Below, in pieces: positions 10,077 through 20,600 of a stretch of DNA of 64,000 bases (position 1 is its first letter; every line of letters starts with the position of its first letter). Below the pieces are notes generated by a model. The model saw only the letters and a list, made by a program, of their open reading frames with translations, was not told the DNA's origin and ran no database searches. The position numbers and the translations under genes were made by a program. Source of the DNA: Brachypterus glaber (lineage: Eukaryota; Arthropoda; Insecta; Coleoptera; Kateretidae); contig OY294047.1 of the NCBI GenBank assembly GCA_958510825.1, positions 44,313,365 to 44,377,364 on the forward strand, given 5' to 3'.

Positions 10077-10617
10077 AAAAACATTTTTAAAAGTTGGAGA
10101 AAATTTTCTTTAGTGCCTGAAGGCATTTTTGCTTAAAAAATGGCAAATTAATTATTATTTAAAAAAACAAGTACCTACAATAACTTTTATTTTTATGAAA
10201 AAATTACAAAAAAGTCATAGTTTTAACGAATTTGCACGTTTCGTAATTATATATTTAATACTGTTTGTTTATCTCTAATTATCTCTTTTATTTTAAATTT
10301 TATTTTAAATTTTAGACTAAATTTTAGACTAATATTTTACCATAACAACTCTTTTCTCTGAAATAAAAGAACTTTTTTTATTTGAAAATCAGAAATTACA
10401 TTGACTGTTTTGTCCAGAAATAAATAAAAAGTAAATCCATTTTTTTAAAGAAATTTGAATAATCTTTCTAAATACCACACGTTCTATAAAATAATTGTTA
10501 CTATAAAAAAAATTGTTATCATATTTTTTAATTCACGTTTTTTTAAAATCGGGTAAATAGAGGTGTGTTGTGACTAACTAGATGCTTTCTTTACTTATCT
10601 ATCTCTCTCTGAAAAAG

Positions 10618-10683
10618 TGGTTGGATGACAACGAGGCGTTGCCGAGCTACGACACCATGTTGGCCAGGGCTATAGCGATATCT
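10618..10683 (+). CDS. 66-nt exon of the CAP/SORBS-like gene
   Basis: A pyrimidine-rich acceptor (CTATCTCTCTCTGAAAAAG) precedes 22 open codons, WLDDNEALPSYDTMLARA plus IAIS, before a GTAAGA donor. Both ends are phase 0. It continues the Trp/acidic motif of the 9272 microexon and joins to HLEKQKR in the next exon. It is GC-rich against a very AT-rich intron. The purine run between the pyrimidine tract and AG is slightly unusual, but no better AG lies nearby. Confidence 0.8.
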
Positions 10684-10743
10684 GTAAGACAGCATGTAAA
10701 AACATGATATTCACCCCTACTAACACTTATTAAATTTATGTTT

Positions 10744-11172
10744 CTACACGGAAAAAAAAAATATAGCTAGGAGCGCTATAACACACATACCAAGCAAATT
10801 ATAATCGCTTATTATATAAATACAAGGCTTTCTCTTACAATTATGGCAGTCAGTGTAAAAATTTATATGAAATACTTTAATTGTTTAGTGAATAATAAAA
10901 TATAACAAATAGTATGGCATTTATAGCTTAAATAGATTTAATTATTGTCCGTGCTAATAATTTTTATAATATAATAAAATTTCTGTAAATTTATAATAGT
11001 GCCTGTAATAAATATAATCGTGTCTGTAATATATATAATCGTTTCCAATTTATTTTTAACATTATTAGTTATTGTGTCCCTTATAATCTATAGCTTAAAT
11101 CACTATAATTTGCCACTGTTACCAAATATCTTATAATGTATAGCGCAGAGCCCACTAATTTCTTTCCGTGTA
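10744..11172. mobile_element. MITE with TACACGGAAAAAA / TTTCTTTCCGTGTA ends
   Basis: The terminal inverted repeats match for at least 12 bp. Inside are inverted TATAG-containing blocks (GCTATAAC / GTATAGCG) and repeated TATAATCG text. Non-coding. It starts 60 bp downstream of an exon. Confidence 0.65.
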
Positions 11173-12565
11173 CACTGTAAATACTGTATATTTCTTTTAA
11201 AAGAACAATTTAAAAATAAAATATCTTTGCTTACGGGGCAATATCTCAAAGGGTTCCTGAGTTATTAAATAATAACCAAAATTTTTAGCAATTTTCGTTT
11301 GGACTTTTCTCCCTTAGTACAACACAAAAAAATTGCTGAAAATTTTTAGTCATAAGATGGTATACTATTAAAAAGGGATGCAACAGAGAAGTTTTTACAA
11401 CTATTTGAATCTCTTGAACTAGTGCCGTTTTTGAGAAAATTTTGATCAGAAAAGAAAAATAAATTCGAACCACTGTATTTTAACTAATAAATTGGCCTAC
11501 ATATTTTTTATACTAATAATTCGGCATTTCTTTTTGTATTGTTTAAACAAAATGCATATTAAGAATATCTAAAAAAATATTTAGGACAACTAAAAGTATT
11601 TAGTATCATAAAAAATAGTATGTACAGGAAAAAAATCAACTATTTCGAAAAAATACCTAAAAAGCCCGATAACTCAAAAACGGTGAGACTTTGTATAAGG
11701 GTATATTTGGTCTAATAGACTCAAAATAAAGTCCAAACCCCTTAAAAACTTTCTATCTATGTCCCATACAACCGGGTGCACCCTGTATATCAATCATTCA
11801 ATATTAAATACGGTAAAATATGTTCATTGCGTATAATTACCAATAAAAATTTAAAATCCCGCAAGTTTAATGTTATTACAATTAGTTTTTTTAATTTTTT
11901 TTTTATTGTTCTTTTTTCTTCCGCAAAAAAAAAACATACCAACTTCCAGGCATGCAGCATGAATGAAAACAGACGAAGAAATCCTTAGGAAAACGAAACA
12001 ACAAACCTACACTTTCAATATTCTTTCAATATACCGCACGTGTATTAATACGTATAAAATTTTACAAAATAAATATTAAATATGGAAAAGCCGTCCCTAA
12101 TAATTAAAAAAAATTACCGACGATTTTTGAAGTAATCTACACACTTTTTTATAAATTTATTAAGTATTCTTAAATTAATTTAAATGAATTTTTCATCGGA
12201 ACTTTCAAAAAGTCTAAGAATTTAACAAAATACAGAAATTTTTTATCAAAAAATAAATCCCCACAGTATTTCGTATAGACCATTTAATGCGTCTTTTAAT
12301 TTTTTTTTTTTTTTTTGACCCCGATACTTATTTTTTATTAATTTTAATCAATCTGAATCTCTAAATTTAAAAAAAAAATTAAAGTTATTTGAGGTTAAAA
12401 ATAACTATTTTTTAATCAAAACCAAACCAAAGTTGTACTCAGAGTAGGTATTGTACTCCTGAAATCAAACGGAAGGTAAACAGGACACGCATTCCATATT
12501 TTTTACTTAATTTGTATTTAATACAATAACAATAATGATCAGTCTAAAATAGTTTTTAATTTTAG
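11173..12565. other. Intronic sequence, mostly unassigned
   Basis: AT-rich. Near 11765-11790 there is a terminus CCGGGTGCACCCTGTA, the right end of the ACAGGGTG-type element family, and 11200-11780 is probably the body of that decayed element. No exon is seen until 12566. Confidence 0.45.
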
Positions 12566-12621
12566 CACCTGGAAAAGCAGAAACGGGTAACATCATCTCA
12601 TCCGAGAAGTTTCATTAATCA
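12566..12621 (+). CDS. 56-nt exon of the CAP/SORBS-like gene
   Basis: A TTTTAATTTTAG acceptor and a GTAAGT donor bound 18 open codons plus two bases: HLEKQKRVTSSHPRSFIN then CA. It enters in phase 0 and exits in phase 2. The CA joins the leading A of the exon at 15620 to give Gln, so the protein reads SFIN-Q-ALKESGYESD. The basic, Ser-rich peptide shows no domain. The call rests on the phase fit and clean splice sites. Confidence 0.8.
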
Positions 12622-12663
12622 GTAAGTATTGCCAACGATAAAATAATAGTTATTTATAATACA

Positions 12664-13500
12664 AGGGCGAAAAGTTACATTTTTCAATTGAGTAGGTTTT
12701 TAGAATCCGAGGGTCGGCGGATGGGGCCGGCCCAAGGGTACAAAACCTACGAAATCGAAATTTAACTTTTTGCCCGTTTATTATACAACATTTTTTATTC
12801 GATTGTTACTAATTATAATAAATTATTAAAATATACTTTTAAATTGCAAAAATATTTCTTTTTACTGTCTTTTACTTATCTAGTTATCCATGACAAATTG
12901 CTATCCAATCAAATCGCTAAAAAAAAACAATTGAATCGTTTCTTTTGCGTGCGGTTTTAATTTCAAATTAAAAAAGCTATAGCTTGGTGATTAATTTCTG
13001 TTAAAGGGTCTGTTATGAAAAAAATAATACTTTTAAAACCGTTCTATGAATATTATAAATATTGAAATTGATTTTACAATTGAAATTTTGTAAACTAAAT
13101 TAAATTGTTTGATATTTACAAATTTAAAAAATCTATATAAATCTATATAAAAAATTAATTTTGTGTTTTAAATTTATTTTAGTGGATGAATACAGATTAA
13201 TCAGTTAACATACATTTTGAGGTTATGTTATAGAAGTAATTTTATTTTGTATGAAATGATTATAATAACCGTGGTCAAAAAAAACAATTAGTTCAAGACC
13301 AGAAGTGACCAAAAGGTCATACTTCTTTATAAATGTTACAGTAAACATAAAGCATCTTCTTTTAAAAAGCTTAAAAATAACAAGTTTTAGTTAGCGGGCG
13401 AAAAAAACTTTTTGGCCCTAGGGCCGCAAAGTTCAACTTTTCGTCCGTGAAACATGAAGAAAAAGTGTCGCTTTTAGAATCAATCGAATAAAAAATATTT
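12664..13500 (+). repeat. About 830-bp dispersed repeat R3, copy A
   Basis: Matches 39670-40390 in inverted orientation across most of its length: AAGGGCGAAAAGTTACATTT, GGGCCGGCCC, TCCATGACAAATTGCTA, AAAGCTATAGCTTGGTGATT, GACCTTTTGGTCA-type blocks and GGCCCTAGGGCC. Both ends carry GCGAAAAGTT-type inverted text and GC-rich palindromes, suggesting a non-autonomous DNA element. No coding frame. Confidence 0.8.
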
Positions 13501-14184
13501 TTGAATATTTTATGTTAAGGTCGTGATTTATTTGTTTCCGTTACAAATTCATCGACTGATTTATAGATGTCGTAGTATACTACTACTATACGAGAACATG
13601 TGAAAAACGATACCGTAAATTTGAAAATGAATAATTTAAAAATGAATAATACTCCCTCATTAATAATAACTGTTTAGAACAGAGCGATAACATGCTAAAC
13701 TGAAATAATGTATTAAAAAAAATACATAAAAAAATGTAACGTGAGTTCTGAGATTATTTTTTCAGTTAACAAAACGGCCACTGGCTAATTTTAATATAAT
13801 ACATCTCCTTGGGTGAATTTTAATTTGAATATTTTTTTTAAATTTGAAGTAAGAATGTCAACTGTAACGTTTTTTTTTCTCAAAATTAATGGAGCGTCCC
13901 TATCACAAGTTTTGTAACTTATTTGGGGCTCTCCATGATTCTGTGTATCTATCCTATAATAAATAAATAAATAAATATGTATATTTATTAATGTATTATA
14001 ACTAGTACCAGTTTTAAAATAAAAACGACGATTTTTATTTTTTATCTTTTTAAAATCAAAATTTATTTAGTTTAATTTGGCCCATTTACAGAAACATGAA
14101 GAGCCCCAAATAAGCTTTAATTAAACTTACGCTGGAGGCTTTCCGTTAATTTATAAAAAAAAACAATAGAATGATGACGTCCTA
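13501..14184. other. Intronic AT-rich sequence
   Basis: No exon, no clear repeat boundary. It contains a short TAAA tetranucleotide tract near 13960-13975. Confidence 0.5.
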
Positions 14185-14634
14185 CCCAGATAGCACATAA
14201 TAACTATTAGATATCCAGGGTATATACTTTCTGGATATAGAGTATATCCATTGGATAGCCTGGATAGCCATTAGATATTCCATGGACATCCAAAAGTCCG
14301 CCTATATCCAGGATATCTACTGGATAATCACGAGATATCCAGTGGACATCTATTTTTTTAACCTCCCTGAAGTATATCCACTGGATATCCATTAGAGATC
14401 CATCATGGATATCCAGGATATCCATGGATATCCATGATGGATATATAGTGGATATCAGGTAGATATACTTTAGGGAGGTCAAAAAATAGATGTCCAATGG
14501 ATATCTCACGGATATCCACTAGATATCCTGGATATAGGCGGACATTTGGATGTCCATGGGATATCTAATGGCTATCCAATAGATATACTCTATATCCAGA
14601 AAGTATATCTAATAGTTATTATGTGCTGTCTGGG
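14185..14634. mobile_element. 450-bp near-perfect palindrome built of GGATATCC motifs
   Basis: The ends are CCCAGATAGCACATAATAAC and the inverted TTATTATGTGCTGTCTGGG, flanked by TA on both sides (mariner-type TA duplication). Both halves are reverse complements throughout and contain more than a dozen TGGATATCC/GGATATCCA variants, each itself palindromic. Open frames inside encode repeats of Tyr-Pro-Leu-Asp-Ile, which is a by-product. The element could form a large cruciform or hairpin RNA in the intron. Confidence 0.85.
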
Positions 14635-14809
14635 TACTTATAGTACGTCTCATTTTCATTTAGATTGGGCTCTAAACTTCTTTAATTTCCTCAAGACAAT
14701 TCTCTACTAACAAAGAACCTTTTACCATACCTTGCATTATCGATTTTAACCTTACATTATTTTTGGGCTTATAACCAATAAGCAGTGAATTTATTTATTT
14801 TAAATGCGG

Positions 14810-14853
14810 AGCATTGAAAGAGTTAGGGTATGAAAGTGACCCAGCGTTAGCCT
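14810..14853 (+). pseudogene. Relic partial copy of the exon at 15620
   Basis: AGCATTGAAAGAGTTAGGGT reads ALKELGYESDPAL, against ALKESGYESDSML in the exon at 15620. The first 31 bases agree at about 26 positions, and similarity also extends a few bases upstream (TTATTTT..ATGCGG against TTATTTTGATTGCAG). The acceptor AG is changed to GG in this copy, and similarity stops after about 45 bases. It looks like a partial tandem duplication of acceptor plus exon start that lost its splice site. It lies 810 bp upstream of the intact exon. Confidence 0.65.
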
Positions 14854-15039
14854 TTCTTCAATTAGCCTTTAAAACAAAATTGCAAAATTTATATTTCAAT
14901 TTATGTTTCACATATTTGACTAGATTAGGCACCGAAATTCCTAAAATTCCATCAATTTCACAAGGAACATTTCACTGCATTTTTCACTGTCGATAAATTT
15001 AATTCTAAATATTTTTTTTGGGATTAGCAGTAAAATTAA

Positions 15040-15600
15040 TAGTAATTATATACCAAGGTAGAGAAGACATTTTTTATAGCCGAGCGTATTAAATCCCAAG
15101 CTGCGTATCAACAAGGGAGGCTATAATAGTCTTCTCTACCGTGGTTTATATATTAGTTTTTTCACTACTACCACTATTTAACTATTTTTATTTAAATAAT
15201 AAAATAAATTGTAAACAGAAATGATATTTCTTGAAATTTTTATAGAAATCAAGTAGCCTTGATCAATGACATTTGCTCAAATAAATACTTTGAACTGACG
15301 TTTAAAAATTTAGCTTTTTTTAATTGTTTTCATAATATTTAGCTAATTATTGATTGTATTAATTGGCAATAATTATAATTAAGTATAATTAATAAATAAA
15401 AAGTTATTTAAAGCTATTTTCTTGGGTTTAATTAGTAAAAATTGCACAAAACTGAAACATCTAAAGTGACAGAAATCAATTGTTTATAAATTTACTCCTA
15501 GAAGAAGAGAAAAAGTTATTATTGCTATAGGTGAAGAAAATTGATTTTACAGTCTGAAAACATGATAAATAATGGTATGTTCTAAAGCTAGTAGTAAAAA
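15040..15600 (-). mobile_element. Dispersed repeat R2, copy A (about 560 bp), ending 20 bp before an exon
   Basis: The reverse complement matches 27950-28525 nearly end to end, and 44852-45210 with an internal deletion. Shared blocks are TATATACCAAGGTAGAGAAG, GCTACGCAGCTC-type text (here degraded), CTTGATCAATGACATTTGC and CTTGGGTTTAATTAGTAAAA. One end carries a GGTAGAGAAGAC / GTCTTCTCTACC hairpin. Non-coding. Confidence 0.85.
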
Positions 15601-15619
15601 AAAATTATTTTGATTGCAG

Positions 15620-15795
15620 AGCATTAAAAGAATCAGGTTATGAAAGTGACTCTATGCTGGTTTTCCGACGAAAAGAAGAAAGCGCTCAACAACAACTAAG
15701 TCCCAAAGAACAAAAAGAAGCTTACAAAATGATCCAAAAGGGTGGTGATGTACCGTTGCATGGATTAAGAAAGATTGTACCTGATAAACCCAAAG
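15620..15795 (+). CDS. 176-nt exon of the CAP/SORBS-like gene with the branching donor
   Basis: An ATTTTGATTGCAG acceptor and a GTAAGT donor. It opens with A (completing Gln from 12621), then ALKESGYESDSMLVFRRKEE, a Gln-rich AQQQLSPKEQKEAYKMIQ stretch and KGGDVPLHGLRKIVPDKPK, ending on G (phase 1). This is the most conserved-looking block here: charged, with a YESD motif and a predicted helix around PKEQKEAYKMIQ. The donor can join in the same frame to 17688 (long isoform, KPK-EDEELEF) or to 24805 (short isoform, KPK-EPEPPAPPP). A repeat ends only 20 bp upstream. The exon is secure; the CAP/SORBS identity is my best guess. Confidence 0.85.
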
Positions 15796-15926
15796 GTAAG
15801 TTATCCCTTTATTTTATTTTTATTTTTAATAACATACAACGTTGTACAACGCAACAAAAATGCAAAGATTAATAAATTTGAACCCTACTTTTTTTGATCA
15901 ATAACTAAACTGAAATTTTGAAAAGA

Positions 15927-16640
15927 ATAGTATATTCTATAACTAGTATAGAATAGACAATATTCCGCGCGAGCGGAAATTTGTCATACGAGCCGGCAGG
16001 CGAGTATGACGGTCCCGCGAGCGCCGAATGACTATTCCATACGTGTTGTAGACTATACTTTTTCTTCGACTGCAAATATGAAACACTGTATGGCTTTAAA
16101 CTGCGGACAATGTTACAAACAATGTTTTTTGTGACTCGACATTGTAAATGCAACAAAACACATATTTTTAAATAAAGCAATTAATGTTATTTAATAATTT
16201 TATCAAGACAGTACTTAAAAAAGATTTTTATTTAATTTTAGCACATATTTACAAATTATAATGCAAAAATTGAAGGTTATGTCAGATTGTTGTCACATAT
16301 ATCAGGTTTAAATATTTAACAATAGATGGAGCAGTTTTAATTTTTTGAACTAAATTGATAAAAAACTGGTCAAATATTAAGAAAAACTAATAAACTTTAT
16401 ATAATTTTAACGCTAAACTTTAAATTACATTAAATTATTCAATATTTCATGGTAAAATATATATATTTTTGCTAATTTTGCTACAGTTTTCTTTATTTTT
16501 ATAAACAAGAGATGGCACTACATGTGCTCATTCTAACACTAGATACGGAATATTCATACCGTATCTAGAGCTAGAATGGATTCATTCTGTGTTTGATAAG
16601 TGTGTGTATTTGCTTACATTCTTAAGCAGTCGTAGAAAAA
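15927..16640 (+). repeat. Dispersed repeat R1, copy B (uninterrupted)
   Basis: The same sequence as 767-1174 plus 1956-2112, but contiguous. It has an additional palindromic head, 15927-16033 (GAATAGTATATTC, TTTGTCATACGAGCC, GGCGAGTATGACGG). The junction where copy A carries the foldback reads GGTAAAATATATATATTTTTGC here, giving the pre-insertion site. It contains the covarying hairpin at 16539-16568. Confidence 0.85.
16539..16568. other. Covarying hairpin in repeat R1 (copy B)
   Basis: CTAGATACGG pairs exactly with CCGTATCTAG around the same 10-nt loop as copy A, where the stem is CTTGATACGG/CCGTATCAAG. The T:A to A:T change in the stem is compensated on the other side. Confidence 0.85.
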
Positions 16641-16795
16641 CAGGTTTCTTTTCATTTTCTGCTAGTGAAAAATATTTTAGGAAATTAATCGAAGATCATT
16701 TGCTTAGAAATGTTTTCCATTCAGTAGCACTTTGGTCGCTGGAATGGTCAATGACTTCTTCAAAACCTTGGGTTGCACGAAGTTTGCGTTAAATG
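16641..16795 (+). pseudogene. Possible LINE reverse-transcriptase tail fragment
   Basis: The reading frame contains RKLIEDHLLRNVFHSVALWS followed by LEWSMTSSK, which loosely resembles the region after the LINE RT domain (classically ...VWSVALYGxETWT). It is short, without flanking RT motifs. It may be chance. Confidence 0.35.
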
Positions 16796-17687
16796 CGATC
16801 CAAGAAAGAGTTTGGACTTTTTTTAGCCTTTTTAGACTAATTAAATTAAATAGTTTTTGTGATATATATTTTTTATTACAAAAACTTTTATTAAAATAAA
16901 ACATTGCATTCAATTATCTTTGATCTCTGCCTTTTTGTTATTATAAACACGTAATAAACAATTTTAGCTCTTGTATCCTCTAAGAATATAATATACTAAA
17001 AAAAAGTCCAGGTGAAGGTAAAGCATTAATATAAATAATTTGCATGATATTCTCTGTTAGTTCACCCCGTTACTATAGTAACTGCAAGGATCTTAACAAG
17101 GTTTTGGATTGTGCTCCCTTAATCAATCCTACTAAGGTTTGTGGCTAATAATTATTCTTAATTAGACGAAGCACCTGAACTAAGTAGGCACTTTTATTTT
17201 ATAGAAATTTATTTAATTATATTAAAAGGTTTCTCAACACTTTCAACACTAAACTCACTGGAAACACAAACACAGTTAACACAAATTCAAATTATTAAAA
17301 TATTTTAATATTTCTGTGGCGAATGGATTTTTTTGCATTTTATTTAAACTATTAATCTAAATAGGTAATACTTTTCATTTTCTTGATTTTCTACAAAAAA
17401 AAACTTAAAATGCTGATTTACATTGATATTTTTACGTATATTTTGATACAAGTAGCTGAATAATGAAACTGACACTAACAATATCTACCAACAGCCATAC
17501 AGACCAACAGAGTTAGACATTTTTTTGATTAAATTTTCTTACAAAATTGTATTTGCCACAGAAGCTTATAACTTACACTTTTAGAACACACAGTATTTCC
17601 AACATTGCAACGTTTTAGATCACCAAGCGCACTATTTTTATTTTATTACAAACCATACTAAAACATTTTATTACATTATATTTCCAG
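16796..17687. other. Intron before the giant exon
   Basis: AT-rich. No repeat family match or exon seen. It ends with a good acceptor, TTATATTTCCAG. Confidence 0.5.
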
Positions 17688-20600
17688 AAGATGAAGAATT
17701 GGAATTTTATTTAGGTACACAAAAAATAAGACCTCAAAGAGAAATATTTTGCTATCCTGTCTCGGTACATCCCGATGGAAATACACTCGGATATTACAAA
17801 CGCTCCGCCCCTTCATCAACTCCCTCCAGTTCATCTAACATTCCTATACCCCCAGCTATGCCTCCCTCCCCTCCAAGAAGACAGTCTTCAAGAAACAACT
17901 CCACTCTACGGCTTATTTCAACCATGAAAGTCAAAACTGAGAAGTCTCCTTTATGCAAGAGACACGAAACTTGCTTTACTACCACATCAAACATTGACAA
18001 AACAAACGTTAAATATTTACGCGATAAAATAACTTGTAAGTTATCTCCTACAAGAGATTCTAAATCCAAGGTATATAAATCTACAACTACCTCTAAAGAT
18101 AATAAAGCTAGGATAACTTCATCTTTAACAACAACTAAAACTCCAAAATCTTCTTCAAGTAAGATAAAAAGTTCAACAAATATCCTAACCTTAAAATCTA
18201 GATCAAAATCAGCAGATTCCGATAAACGTGTTCCAAAAATTTTTACGCCTACTATTGTTAGAAAAATAACCAAATCTAATGATATACTAAAAAGTAGATC
18301 AGAAGCTAGTATTAGATCTACTACACCGACATTTGGTAGCGAGAAAAGAAAATTCACACTACCCAAATTAAGTTGTGATAGAAGCAAAAGAATTGAGCAT
18401 TCTTCCGATCTGTTATCTCCAACTGAAGTTAAGAAAGTTGTTTTAAGTCAAAATAAGCATTTACCATCTTCATCCAAAACATCACCTATAAAATATGGTA
18501 TAACTGAGAAAGCAAAACAGGTTTTAAAGTCAACTATGCATATGGATTTATCCCCAAAATTGCGTAAATCTCCTTCCCCTAAAACGATCAAATCCTCAAT
18601 GGAGTCTCTATCTTCCCCCAAAATGAACAAGAAAACATTAGCTATAAAGGAAATGAATAATTCCAAATTAAAAACCAAAGATAAGAACCCAGAAAAGATA
18701 CAAAAACACAAAAAGGATAAGATTAATGATGAAATTGCGAAGAAAGGCTTGTCTAAATCAAAAAATGGGAACCCCAAAGCCAAAACATATGATATGTTTA
18801 GTCAAAAAATTAAAGGCGATTTTGACGATATAGGCCCGAATCCATTCTTAACTGATATACAAAAACATAGGGAAGCTGTTCAGGGTGATTTCTTTTTCCA
18901 GCATCTATTTCTTAGGGATATATCACCAACTCCTTCAGTGGTTAGTCGTAGCTCCTGGATAATTGAAAAAACAAATCAATTACAAAGAAAAAGATCTTCA
19001 TTCTCAGAACCTAGTGTAAGAGCTATGAAAGTATACTTACGCCACACCAAACCTGTAACTGATTCAAAATTCAGAAGTTTGGATTTTGCTTTATCCCGGT
19101 CCAGGTCTGTAAGCCCCAAATCTGTATCATGGGATACTACAAAACGTTATGATGATGGCACAACCTCTAGAAGAAGTCGTAGTACGCCTGCAAAAATTAT
19201 ATTATCGCAAACTAGTAGACCTATTTCACCTGTTGTTACTGCTAAAAAGATATTAAAATCACCTACACCACCAGCATCACCACAACTAAAAAGATCAGCA
19301 TCTGCAAAAATGATATTTTCGCAAACTTCTAGGCCAGTGTCACCTTGTGTACAAATGAAAGTAAAAGTTAGTTCACCAAAACTGCAAAAATCAGCCTCTG
19401 CAAAGTTTTTCTTTTCTGAAACTTCCAGGCCAGTGTCACCGATAGTACAAAGACGTTCGAGGAGAACTCCTACCCCACCACAATCACCAAAGTTATGTAA
19501 ATCACCAAGTAGATTAGTTTTCTCTGAAACTAGTAGACCGGTTTCACCCGTAGTAAAGCCTAAAAGACCACCATCACCAGCAAAAATATTTGGAACTGCA
19601 AAGATAGTTTTATCACAAACTTCCAGACCAGTTTCGCCTATGGTGAGCAGAAAACCTGAAAGACCATCGCCAACTTATTTAGAAAAATCACCAACACAAC
19701 AAAAAATTGTATTTTCTGAAACAAGCAGACCAGTGTCACCTTTAGTTACAAGAAGAAGCAGAAGCACTCCTTCACCTACAAGAGCAAGGTCGCCAACTAA
19801 ATTATTTTTTACGGAAACTTCAAGACCGGTATCACCAGTAGTGCTTAGAAAGAGTATGAATATTCCTACACCTCCAATGTCACCTTTATTTAAATCAGCA
19901 TCAGCAAGATCTTTAGGTACTCAAAAATCTTCACCGCTTTTTTCTAGAAAACTAATCTCGCCACCAGATTCACCAAGAGTAAAAAGATCACCGTCATGTA
20001 GAAAAATAATGCAAATTAAAAACAATAATCTGTATTCTGGTGATACGGTAGATAACAAGTATAAAAACAGAGATACAAGTTTGTACTTGTGTCCAAGTTT
20101 ATCGCATAGCATAACTTCACTGAATTCTGAATGTGGTGAATACCAGAATTTTCTTAAAAGTATGCTAGGATCTGGCATAAGAAGTGATAAGTTTAAAGAT
20201 TTAAAATATTTTTATACTGATATTGCTAAAGTTGGTGAACTGGAGAAAACGTTTGACGTAAAACCAAGAAAGAAGTGTGAGAGTGAGATAATAGATTACG
20301 ACAGATGGCAAGAAGTTAGAAATAGAGAAAAAGCCGAAAGGGAATTGCATAGTTTACACAGACAGCTTAAAGAAGATGAAAAAGAAAAAGGGTTTCTCTT
20401 CTTACCAAAAGACGTAAAAAGGTACAAGTGGAAGAGAGAATACGATCTTGGACTAAGAGTCAGAGAAAAATCTGTCGACAACATAAAAGATAATTTCGAA
20501 AAACTAAAACATGAAGAATCAGAACGTGAAACTATAAGAAGAAAAGAATTAAGTTTGGTAAAAGATACATACAAACCTCTCTGGAGAGGTAACTCGGTGG

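Noticed and set aside
14207..14509. Open frame of 100 codons on the - strand with repeated Tyr-Pro-Leu-Asp-Ile
   Set aside because: It is the translation of GGATATCC palindromes in the 14185-14634 element, not a protein gene.
17794..18387. 197-codon antisense frame inside the giant exon
   Set aside because: A shadow of the Ser/Lys-rich coding strand. No independent motif or start context.
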